Of a stretch of 54,307 nt of DNA, positions 44,821 through 52,822 are shown in pieces. This stretch comes from CAWIKY01 sp963836905. Its GTDB lineage: Bacteria; Pseudomonadota; Alphaproteobacteria; Caulobacterales; Hyphomonadaceae. The notes under the pieces are model-generated. The model was not told where the DNA came from and did no database searches. It saw only the letters and a program-made list of their open reading frames with translations. The translations under genes and the position numbers were made by a program. Every line of letters starts with the position of its first letter. Positions within the stretch are counted from its first letter, which is position 1. The stretch spans positions 1 to 54,307 of the forward strand of contig CAWIKY010000001.1 in the NCBI GenBank assembly GCA_963836905.1, read 5' to 3'.

Positions 44821-44844
44821 TTCCGGACGGCTGGCCGTCCGGAA
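44821..44844 (-). terminator. Second hairpin directly after rpsT
   Basis: Perfect 10-bp inverted repeat TTCCGGACGG / CCGTCCGGAA with loop CTGG, only 7 nt past the rpsT stop. No T-run, so probably an RNA end-protecting or processing hairpin ahead of the intrinsic terminator at 44734-44766. Confidence 0.55.
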
Positions 44845-44850
44845 ACCGTA

Positions 44851-45117
44851 TCAGCTTTGCATTGCACCGACGCGGTGGGACAGGCGAGACACCTTCCGCG
44901 AGCCGGTATTGGTGTGCATCACACCTTTTTGGGCGGCACGGATGATTTCCGGCTGCGCCTCGCGAAGAGCCTGCTGTGCGGCCGGCTTGTCGCCGCTTGC
45001 AATCGCCTCTTCGACCTTGCGAATATAGGTACGGATCCGTGAGCGACGCGCCTTGTTCACCTCGGTGCGGCGTTCGATCTTGCGGACCATTTTCTTGGCT
45101 GACCGTGAATTGGCCAT
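44851..45117 (-). CDS. rpsT: 30S ribosomal protein S20
   Basis: 88-residue basic protein binding 16S rRNA. MANSRSAKKMVRKIERRTEVN is the typical S20 start, with NTGSRKVSRLSHRV at the C-terminus. Strong GGAGG site before ATG 45117; two in-frame upstream codons (MC) are not part of it. Two hairpins follow the gene. Its position next to dnaA is conserved in Caulobacter-like genomes. Confidence 0.96.
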   Translation of the reverse strand: MANSRSAKKMVRKIERRTEVNKARRSRIRTYIRKVEEAIASGDKPAAQQALREAQPEIIRAAQKGVMHTNTGSRKVSRLSHRVGAMQS

Positions 45118-45212
45118 GCACATCCTCCAGGGGAAATTTTACGAAGCCGCGTCGTTACAGAAAACGCTGCGGTGCGTCAACGGTCATGACGCAGAAACGT
45201 CAGATGACACCT

Positions 45213-45989
45213 CTACCGGTGACGGAAATGCGGGTCGCGCTTTTCGACAAACGCTTCCATGCCTTCCTTCTGGTCTTCGGTGGCAAACATGGAATGGAAA
45301 AGACGACGTTCGAACATCACGCCTTGTGACAGCATGGTTTCATAGGCCGCTTCGACGCTTTCCTTGGTCATCATGGCAATGGGCCGGGACATGGATGCAA
45401 TCTTGCGGGCCATCGCGCGGGCCTCTGTAAGGAGCTCGTCCTTGGGAACCACGCGTGCGACCAGTCCGGAGCGCTCGGCTTCCTTGGCGTCCATCATCCG
45501 ACCCGTCAGACACATTTCCATCGCCTTCGACTTGCCGACAAAGCGGGTCAGGCGCTGGGTGCCGCCTGCGCCCGGCATGACACCAAGCGTGATTTCCGGT
45601 TGTCCGAACTTGGCATTGTCTGCTGCCAGAATGATGTCGCACATCATGGCCAGCTCGCAGCCACCGCCCAGCGCATAGCCGGATACAGCCGCGATGACGG
45701 GCTTGCGGCACCGCGATACCCGCTCCCAGTTGCGCGTGATGAAGTCCTGACGATAGGCCTCCATATAGCTCTTGGTCTGCATTTCCTTGATATCGGCGCC
45801 TGCCGCGAAAGCCTTGGGCGATCCGGTGATGATGATGCAGCCGATCTCGTTATCGGCCTCGAAACCGTCGAGCGCAGCGGTCAGCTCGTCCATCATCTGG
45901 TTGTTGAACGCATTGAGCGCTTCGGGGCGGTTGAGCGTAATCAGCGCGACCGCGCCATCCACTTCGGTCAGAAGCGTTTGATATGCCAT
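45213..45989 (-). CDS. Enoyl-CoA hydratase
   Basis: 258-residue crotonase-family hydratase, second step of beta-oxidation (trans-2-enoyl-CoA to 3-hydroxyacyl-CoA). The oxyanion-hole segments AFAAGADIKEMQ and GYALGGGCELAMMCD, and the catalytic Glu regions PEITLGVMPGAGGTQRL, are conserved. The N-terminal VALITLNRPEALNAFNN is standard. Located between rpsT and mutM as in relatives; probably monocistronic or co-transcribed with mutM. Confidence 0.94.
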   Translation of the reverse strand: MAYQTLLTEVDGAVALITLNRPEALNAFNNQMMDELTAALDGFEADNEIGCIIITGSPKAFAAGADIKEMQTKSYMEAYRQDFITRNWERVSRCRKPVIAAVSGYALGGGCELAMMCDIILAADNAKFGQPEITLGVMPGAGGTQRLTRFVGKSKAMEMCLTGRMMDAKEAERSGLVARVVPKDELLTEARAMARKIASMSRPIAMMTKESVEAAYETMLSQGVMFERRLFHSMFATEDQKEGMEAFVEKRDPHFRHR

Positions 45990-46184
45990 TGTCGGAAAAT
46001 CCTTCCTGAAGCGTGGTTTTCCTGAAGCGGCGCAACGTTGCGCGCTTGAGTGCCGACCAGACCTTTTTGTTGCTGTGCTCGAAACCGGCCTCGTCGATCC
46101 TTTCTCCAGCGGCGTACTCCGCCGTTACCCTGCGGGCTGAAAACCAGAACCACGAAGCGATTGACCCGTCAACAGGGCGCAATA

Positions 46185-47029
46185 TCAGCGCTGGCAGGTC
46201 GAACAAAAGAACGTGGAACGGCCGGACTGGACAATCCGGCGGACCGGAGTGGCGCAGCGCACACATGCGGCGTTCTCGCGGCCATAGACTTCGAAGGCAT
46301 GCTGAAACCAGCCGGGACGTCCATCGGTCTGCGCATGATCGCGAAGGCTGGAGCCGCCCGCTGCGATCGCCGCTTCCAGAATGTTTCGGATAGCCGGTAC
46401 CAAAGTCTCGCAACGCGCCCTGCTTACGTTGCAGGCAAGGCGACGCGGTGAAATCCGTGTTCTGAAAAGTGCCTCGCAGACATAGATATTGCCAAGCCCG
46501 GCCACGACCTGCTGGTCGAGCAGCGCGGTCTTGATGGGCGTCCGGCGCGACCTCAGGGTTTCGTGAAGGGTGGGAGCGTCGAAGCTGTTGCCCAGAGGCT
46601 CGGGTCCCATGCGGACATCCGGCGCATTCCTGTCGCCATCGAACACCATGAAGCCGAACCGTCGCGGATCATTGAAGATGATTGTCGCATTCGCGGTTTC
46701 GAACCGGACATGATCGTGCTTCGTCATCCGGCTGGTCTCGTGGACATACTGGCCGGGTACGAACCTTGCCCCGGTCTGATCCACGACGAACCGGCCGGAC
46801 ATTCCGAGATGCATCCAGACAGACAAGGCGTTCTGTCCGTTTCCAGGCGAAGATATTTGCCACGCCGCGTCAGGGAGGTCACCTGCGCGCCGCGCAGGCG
46901 GTCAGCGAAACCCTCCGGGAACGGAAAGCGCAGATCGGGTCGGGCCAGCACCACATCGCGAAGGGTCTGGCCCACCAGATGCGGTTCCAGCCCGCGCCTG
47001 ACTGTCTCGACTTCGGGCAGTTCCGGCAT
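46185..47029 (-). CDS. mutM: Formamidopyrimidine-DNA glycosylase MutM (frameshifted)
   Basis: Bifunctional glycosylase/AP lyase removing 8-oxoguanine and Fapy lesions. MPELPEVETVRRGLEPHL provides the catalytic Pro1 and Glu2. The first frame runs to KYLRLETD (about residue 63) and the remainder (SVWMHLGMSGRF, GLGNIYVCEALF, the H2TH region, and a zinc finger with CVRC and CSTCQR) follows in the -1 frame. A single missing base at about 46830-46842 joins them. The protein is otherwise complete at about 282 residues. Such a break in a repair gene could be real but more likely is a sequencing error, as in gyrB. Confidence 0.92.
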
Positions 47030-47210
47030 GGGACACTCTCGTTAAAGCCAATATGCGGACGCATGGCACCAAGGTGGGCAACGCCTTGGCGATGCGGCGA
47101 CCGGATGATAGGAAGCTGCATAGATCTTGCATCCCGTCGATGCAAAAGTCTGCTTCAGGGTTCGACCCGTTGGCGATCTTTGCTTGCGGGTCGGCTGCAC
47201 GGGTCGTTTC

Positions 47211-47723
47211 ATGATGTCGAAAGTCATAACAGTCGCAGGTGTTCTGGCCATCTGCTTTCTTGGTGTCGGCGCGCTGGCGGGTCCGCTTGATGCAGAAGCG
47301 CCAAGCTATAGCACAGCGCCTGTCTTCACGTTCGACTGCTCGGTAAGCTCAAGCCTGCCGGACGGTGCGGTATCGCAGTTCACCGATGCGGTCTGCGCCA
47401 AACTGGAGGATGAAGTGCGGCGCGAAGTCTCCGACAGGCCGGACTGGGCCTTCGACGCGCCGGAAGGGACACTCTCCGAAACCCCGCTGGCCGTCACTGT
47501 CGCCGTTACGGTTGATCGTCCGGACAGCGCATCGGCCAAGCTGCGATGGGTGCGCAGCGAGTCCAGTTGCATGGCGGAATTGCAGGCCTCCGGTGGCCGC
47601 AAGGCCCCGAATGCCCGTTCGGTCCTGCTAAGTGTCGATGTCTCCGATGCCAACCTCGGTAGCGAGCAAGCCGATCATCTCGCACGTGATCTGGTGTCGA
47701 TTGCCAAAATCCCCGCTGTCTGA
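47211..47723 (+). CDS. Small exported protein of unknown function
   Basis: 170 residues with a signal peptide (VITVAGVLAICFLGVGALA-GP). The mature part has two cysteine-containing stretches (TFDCSVSSSLPD and DAVCAKLEDEV, plus SSCMAELQ) and an alpha/beta look (LAVTVAVTVDRPDSASAKLRWV). ATG 47211, with a second ATG immediately after, matches the signal peptide; an upstream frame to 47127 is not protein-like. No family recognised. It is divergent from mutM. Confidence 0.7.
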   Translation: MMSKVITVAGVLAICFLGVGALAGPLDAEAPSYSTAPVFTFDCSVSSSLPDGAVSQFTDAVCAKLEDEVRREVSDRPDWAFDAPEGTLSETPLAVTVAVTVDRPDSASAKLRWVRSESSCMAELQASGGRKAPNARSVLLSVDVSDANLGSEQADHLARDLVSIAKIPAV

Positions 47724-47829
47724 ACCCAGGGCCAGGGTCATTGTCGGTGACAAGCCGTGTCGGACTGCAAGCCGTGTCGGACTGAATGAGACTGGTCTCC
47801 GCTGCGTGCGGTGCTAGCTTTACCGGTCA

Positions 47830-49248
47830 TTGCCGGAACAACCCCGAAAGTACGCCCCTGTGTCTCATGCCAACCTCCTGAAACTGCTCAGCGATCTGCG
47901 CGCGAGTTACTGGTTCATTCCGACGCTGATGGTTACGGCGGCCTTCCTGCTGTCCCTGCTCATGCAGGGCGTGGACAGGCTGAACGCCGTGCGAGATCTG
48001 GAAGGTCTCAAATGGCTTACCGCCACGCAGACCGAAGGGGCACGCGCCGTGCTCAGCACGATCTCCGGTGCCATCATCGGTGTGGCAGCGACTGTGTTCT
48101 CCGTCACCATGGTGGCCGTCTCGTTTGCAAGCTCCAATTACGGTCCGCGCCTGATCGGCAATTTCATGCGCGACCGGGGCAATCAGGCCACGCTCGGCAT
48201 TTTCCTCGCCACATTTGTCTACACACTGATGACGCTGCGGGCGGTTCGCGACGCCGTTGAGGCAGCCGATCAGGGGCTTGAGGCGTTCGTCCCCTACATG
48301 TCGATGCTGGTTGCATTGATCCTCGCTTTGACGTCGATCGCAGCCCTCATCTATTTCGTCCATCACGTGCCGGAAATGATCAATGTTGGGAACATTACCT
48401 CCCGCATCGGCAATCAACTGTCGCGGTCGATGGACCGGCTCTATCCCGATTATGCTGTCCTCCAGAAAGCCAATGAGCATGTCGATCTCGACTGGGAAGG
48501 CGCGAACAACCGCCTCGCGCATGTCGACATCCTGGCCAAGAAGAACGGCTATGTGCAGGCGGTCGACCAGAGCCGCCTGGTGGAGATTACCGTCAAGCAT
48601 CAGCTTCTGGTGAATATCCAGTATCGCCCCGGAGACTTTCTCACGGAACACGACATCGTCCTGACCATCTACTCCGCCGATACGCTCGAGGATGCGGTGG
48701 TTGAGGATTTACGTGAGACGTTCGCCATCGGGCGCGAGCGGACGGTCCACCAGAACGTGCTTTTTCTGGTGGACGAACTCGTGGAAATCATTTCGCGCGC
48801 CTTGTCCCCCGGCATCAACGATCCGTTCACAGCGATCACTTGCCTGAACTGGGTCAAGGCAGCGATGGTCGCCTATCTGAAGAACGCCGACAATCAGGCC
48901 CAACGCGGAGAGGACGATGTGATCCGCGCCACGCCGCTCAGCTTTACGCGGCTCACATCAGTCATGTTCGACCAGCCAAGGCAATACATTGCCGCAGACC
49001 GGAACGCGTCGCTTCATGTCATGCGCATCCTCACGGAGAGCTGGTTCGATTGCAAAGCGCAGGCTGACCGGGACATATTGATCGGGCATCTCGACAAGTA
49101 TCTGGAAGCGTGCCGCGAATTGATTGGCGACCCGGCGGGTTTGCGAGAGGTGGAAGTGCGTTACGAAGAGGCAAGGCGGTTGCTGCGCGATCCGAAGGCA
49201 CGCGGTGCTTTCCAGCATAGTGATCGATGGTTTGGCGGTCGCGGCTAG
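47830..49248 (+). CDS. DUF2254-type integral membrane protein
   Basis: 472 residues. Four hydrophobic helices in the first 185 residues (around 28-46, 75-98, 118-138 and 160-180), then a soluble part with VQAVDQSRLVEITVKH and ISRALSPGINDPFTAITCLNW, the signature of DUF2254. The function of the family is unknown. The start is uncertain: TTG 47830 or GTG 47860, since no in-frame ATG precedes the first helix. No operon partner is evident. Confidence 0.85.
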   Translation: MPEQPRKYAPVSHANLLKLLSDLRASYWFIPTLMVTAAFLLSLLMQGVDRLNAVRDLEGLKWLTATQTEGARAVLSTISGAIIGVAATVFSVTMVAVSFASSNYGPRLIGNFMRDRGNQATLGIFLATFVYTLMTLRAVRDAVEAADQGLEAFVPYMSMLVALILALTSIAALIYFVHHVPEMINVGNITSRIGNQLSRSMDRLYPDYAVLQKANEHVDLDWEGANNRLAHVDILAKKNGYVQAVDQSRLVEITVKHQLLVNIQYRPGDFLTEHDIVLTIYSADTLEDAVVEDLRETFAIGRERTVHQNVLFLVDELVEIISRALSPGINDPFTAITCLNWVKAAMVAYLKNADNQAQRGEDDVIRATPLSFTRLTSVMFDQPRQYIAADRNASLHVMRILTESWFDCKAQADRDILIGHLDKYLEACRELIGDPAGLREVEVRYEEARRLLRDPKARGAFQHSDRWFGGRG

Positions 49249-49280
49249 CGACCGGCCCGAAATATAAAGGGAGAGATGGA

Positions 49281-50198
49281 ATGGGCGTACTCGAGGGAAA
49301 GACGGTTCTGATAACCGGCGGCGGAAACGGGATTGGCAAGGCAACTGCGATCCTTGCGGCGCAGGAAGGCGCGAATGTTCTTATCAACGATCTCGGCGGC
49401 AGCCTGGAAGGCGACGATGCCGGAAGCGCTGGACCGGCAGAGGCCGTGGCGCAGGAAATCCGCGATGCAGGCGGGGCGGCGATTTCCAATTCTGACAGCG
49501 TGACCGACTATGGCGCTGTCGAGGAGATGATTGCGCAGGCCAAATCCGAGTTCGGCGGGCTGGACTCGATCATCAATCCGGCAGGCATCCTGCGCGACGG
49601 CATGTTCCACAAGATGAGCGAAGCTGACTGGGACGCCGTGATCGACGTGCATCTGCGCGGAACCTTCAACGTGACGCGCGCCTCGATCGAGCATTTCCGC
49701 GATCAGGAAAGCGGCAATTACGTCCTCTTCACCTCCACATCGGGGCTGATCGGCAATATCGGGCAGGCCAATTATGCGGCTGCGAAGATGGGAATTGCTG
49801 GGCTCTCACGGATTCTGGCGATGGAAGGCCTGCGCAAGAATGTGCGTTCCAACATCATCGCACCCTTTGCCTGGACGCGGATGATCGCCTCGATCCCGGT
49901 CAAGGACGAAGAAGGCGCCAAACGGGTCGAACGGATGCGTAATGCTATGCGCCCCGATCAGGTGGCCCAGCTTGCCGTAGCGCTGTGCGCTGACGGGGCG
50001 AAAGATGTGTCAGGGCAGATCTTCGCCGTGCGCGGCAATGAGGTGATGCTGTTCAGCCAGCCCCGACCGGTCAAGTCACTGGCAAAAACTGAAGGCTGGA
50101 CCCCGGAAAGCCTGCTCGACGTCTGCCTTCCGGCCATGAAGCCGTCCTTCTTCGACGCCGGGGCGACGGCGTCTGTCTTCCCTTACGATCCGGTCTAG
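49281..50198 (+). CDS. SDR family 3-hydroxyacyl-CoA dehydrogenase-like protein (17beta-HSD4 type)
   Basis: 305-residue short-chain dehydrogenase. GGGNGIGKA at about 13-21 is the cofactor loop, VLINDLGGSLEGDD is the segment typical of the peroxisomal multifunctional-enzyme group, and the catalytic YAAAK follows SGLIGNIGQAN. The C-terminal extension after AVRGNEVMLFSQP is longer than in classical SDRs. A role in acyl-CoA or hydroxyacyl-CoA oxidation fits the neighbouring acyl-CoA dehydrogenase, but the true substrate is open. ATG 49281 follows AGGGAGAG. Confidence 0.88.
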   Translation: MGVLEGKTVLITGGGNGIGKATAILAAQEGANVLINDLGGSLEGDDAGSAGPAEAVAQEIRDAGGAAISNSDSVTDYGAVEEMIAQAKSEFGGLDSIINPAGILRDGMFHKMSEADWDAVIDVHLRGTFNVTRASIEHFRDQESGNYVLFTSTSGLIGNIGQANYAAAKMGIAGLSRILAMEGLRKNVRSNIIAPFAWTRMIASIPVKDEEGAKRVERMRNAMRPDQVAQLAVALCADGAKDVSGQIFAVRGNEVMLFSQPRPVKSLAKTEGWTPESLLDVCLPAMKPSFFDAGATASVFPYDPV

Positions 50199-50213
50199 GA
50201 CGCGGCTTGGAGA

Positions 50214-50251
50214 GTGTTTTTCCCCGCACTGGTCGGCGCGGGAAAAAACAC
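50214..50251. terminator. Bidirectional terminator between convergent genes
   Basis: Stem GTGTTTTTCCCCGC / GCGGGAAAAAACAC: 14 bp with one mismatch, 10-nt loop. It sits between the convergent SDR and acyl-CoA dehydrogenase genes. A-rich and T-rich arms give poly-T in either direction. Confidence 0.8.
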
Positions 50252-50282
50252 GATGACTAGAAAGCCTCCGCGTCCAGCGCCA

Positions 50283-52053
50283 TCATGCTGACCCGCAGCC
50301 GGTCTTCAGCTTGGCCAGATGCGCGCTGGCATCCGGCAGCAGACGCTCGACGAAATAGCGGCCCGTCTTCAGCTTGGTCTCGTAAAAATCATCGCCTTTC
50401 ACGGCGTCAGAGCGCTTCTCCAGCGCGGTCTTCGCCATCATCGCCCACATGTATGAGAGCGCGGTCAGTCCGAAGAGGTGCAGATAGTCGGTCGAGCCCG
50501 CACCGGCATTGTCGAAGTTTTCCAGCGCATTGGCCATCAGCCAGTCGGTGCCTTCCTTGAGCTGATCGCGCGCCGATTTCACGCCATCGACAAACGGAGC
50601 GAGTTCCTTGTTGCCTTCATTGTCGCCGATGAAATCATCGAGTTCCTGGAAGAAGGCGAAGACAGCGCGCCCGCCATTTGACGCCAGTTTGCGTCCGACC
50701 AGATCGAGCGCCTGAATGCCGTTGGTGCCTTCATAGATCATCGCGATACGGACATCGCGCAGATACTGCTCCATGCCCCATTCGCGGGTATAGCCGGAGC
50801 CGCCATGCAGTTGCAGGCTATCGGAGCAGGACTTGAACCCACGGTCGGTCAGGAACGCCTTCAGCACCGGCGTCATGAGCGCCATGTAATCATCGGCTTT
50901 TTCGCGGACTTTTTCGTCTGGGGATTTGTGCGCCAGATCGCCATGCAATGCGGTCCAGTAGAGAAAGGCGCGCGCGCCCTCGTTGAAGGCGCGGGTATCC
51001 ATCAGCATACGGCGCACATCCGGGTGGACAATGATCGGATCAGCCGGTTTTTCGGGGGCCTTCTCTCCGGTGAGTGAGCGCCCCTGAACCCGGTCGCGCG
51101 CAAAATCGGCGGCGTTCTGATAAGCGACTTCCGCTTGCGCCAGACCCTGCAGACCGACACCAAGCCGCGCTTCGTTCATCATTACGAACATGGTGCGCAT
51201 GCCCTTGTTTTCCTCGCCGACCAGCCAGCCGGTCGCGCCGTCAAAGTTCATGACGCAGGTCGCATTGCCGTGAATGCCCATCTTCTCTTCAAGACCGCCG
51301 CAAGACAGCGGATTGCGGTCTCCGAGGCTGCCATCCTCACCGACGATGAATTTCGGAACGACGAACAGGGAGATGCCCTTGATGCCTTCGGGCGCGCCTT
51401 CGATGCGGGCCAGTACCAAATGGATGATGTTTTCGGTGAGATCCTGCTCGCCGCCGGAAATCCAGATCTTCTGGCCGGTGATCTTGTAGGAGCCGTCGCC
51501 TTGCGGCACGGCCTTGGTCTTGATGAGTCCGAGATCGGTGCCGCACTGGGGCTCGGTCAGGTTCATCGTTCCGGCCCAGTTGCCGTCGATCATGCGGGTG
51601 ACATAGGTCTGTTTCTGCTCTTCCGAACCGCCTGCCAGCAGCGCCTGATAGGCCCCGTGCGTCAGCCCCGGATACATCGCGAAGGCCATGTTGGCAGACG
51701 ACTGCATCTCGTTCACCGCAATGTTCACCACATTCGGCAGGCCCTGACCGCCATAGGCGGGATCGGCTGAGAGCGCGAGCCAGCCGCTATCGACCAGCTG
51801 GCGATACGCTTCCTTGAAACCGGTTGGCGTGGTGACACTCGCATCCTGATTTCCGGGTGCAGCCCTCATGGTCGCCCGTCATGTTCAGCGGGAAGAGCAC
51901 TTCCTTGGAAAACTTCGCGCCCTCGTCGAGGATCTGGTCGACCAGATCGGGCGTCGCTTCGCCGAACCCTTCCAGATTGGAGTGTTTCTGCATGGCCAGT
52001 ACATCATGGAGGATGAACTGCATGTCGCGAACGGGGGCATCATAACGGGGCAT
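50283..52053 (-). CDS. Acyl-CoA dehydrogenase, long form with C-terminal extension (frameshifted)
   Basis: FAD enzyme introducing the first double bond in acyl-CoA. N-terminal RYDAPVRDMQFILHDVLAM from 52053, then after GDHEGCT the frame shifts and the body (GFKEAYRQLVDSGWLALSAD, NLTEPQCGTDLGLI, ITGQKIWISGGEQ, LQLHGGSGYTREWGMEQYLRD) ends at 50283. YEGTNGIQALDLVGRK holds the catalytic Glu region. One extra T/A in the AAA run at 51850-51852 separates the two frames, giving about 589 residues when repaired. This long form (acetyl-CoA dehydrogenase C-terminal domain) acts on long or aryl-chain substrates in many proteobacteria. The upstream MerR gene probably regulates it. Confidence 0.92.
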
Positions 52054-52150
52054 TGGGTAAGTCTTTCTGTTTCACTGCAGACATTCACATGTTGCGTAAG
52101 GGTAGAGCACACTGGAGGATGTGAGGCGCGTACCATCCCGGGCAAGCGCT

Positions 52151-52630
52151 TTAACGCTTTCCATCGAGCCGGGCGCGGGCCACGGCGTCGTAGGCACGGG
52201 CGGAGGATTGTTCTTCGTCCGCAGGGCCGAATTTGGACAAGCGCTCTTCCATCCAGGCAATGCCCTTGCGAAGCTCGCCCAGGGCCTGATCCACCTCGAT
52301 ACGTTGCGCTTCCAGCACCTCGACCTGTTCGAGATGCTTCTTGTAGGAGGCGCGGATCTGCGCACGCTGGTCATCGCCCAGATCGTAGAGGTCCAGCATC
52401 TCGCGGATGTCATTCAGCGAAAAGCCGACCTTTCGACCGGAAATGATCAGTTTGAGACGTGCCCTGTCACGCGGGGAATAGACACGGTTCATGCCTTCGC
52501 GTGCCGGGTGCAGCAGGTCCTTGTCTTCATAAAAGCGCAGCGCGCGTGGTGTGACACCATATTCGCGCGCCAGTTCGCTGATCGTGAAGCGGCGTTTTTC
52601 GAGGGTCGGAGACGCGGATGATCTGTTCAT
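52151..52630 (-). CDS. MerR family regulator, probably of acyl-CoA degradation (LiuR-like)
   Basis: 159-residue MerR protein. The N-terminal winged HTH (FTISELAREYGVTPRALRFY, then LLHPAREGMNRVYS) precedes a dimerisation coiled coil (KKHLEQVEVLEAQRIEVDQ). There is no metal-binding cysteine cluster, which fits a metabolite-sensing member. Location 97 nt upstream of the acyl-CoA dehydrogenase and the CGTAAG-type operators on both sides recall LiuR, the regulator of branched-chain and fatty-acid catabolism in proteobacteria; the match is by analogy. GTG 52633 is an alternative start. Confidence 0.85.
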   Translation of the reverse strand: MNRSSASPTLEKRRFTISELAREYGVTPRALRFYEDKDLLHPAREGMNRVYSPRDRARLKLIISGRKVGFSLNDIREMLDLYDLGDDQRAQIRASYKKHLEQVEVLEAQRIEVDQALGELRKGIAWMEERLSKFGPADEEQSSARAYDAVARARLDGKR

Positions 52631-52649
52631 CACAGGATAATGCCAGCAC

Positions 52650-52671
52650 CTTACGCGAACGTCAACGTAAG
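52650..52671. promoter_or_regulatory. Candidate MerR/LiuR-type operator
   Basis: CTTACG-N10-CGTAAG inverted repeat, overlapping ACGTCAACGTAAG, 20 nt upstream of the merR start. A further half-site (TTGCGTAA) lies at 52679-52686, and another (TTGCGTAAG, 52092-52100) lies upstream of the acyl-CoA dehydrogenase. The common CGTAA core suggests one regulator. Confidence 0.6.
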
Positions 52672-52822
52672 ACTAACCTTGCGTAAAGCTTGATCTGCCT
52701 GTCCGGGTAAAGACTGCACGCCCGCGCTACGACCTTAACCTCACCTTAATGCAATCGGTCATTTTTAAGGGATCAGGTGGGGTCGGTCAGAATGTGCGAT
52801 CCCGGTTTTCGAGGAGCAGACC

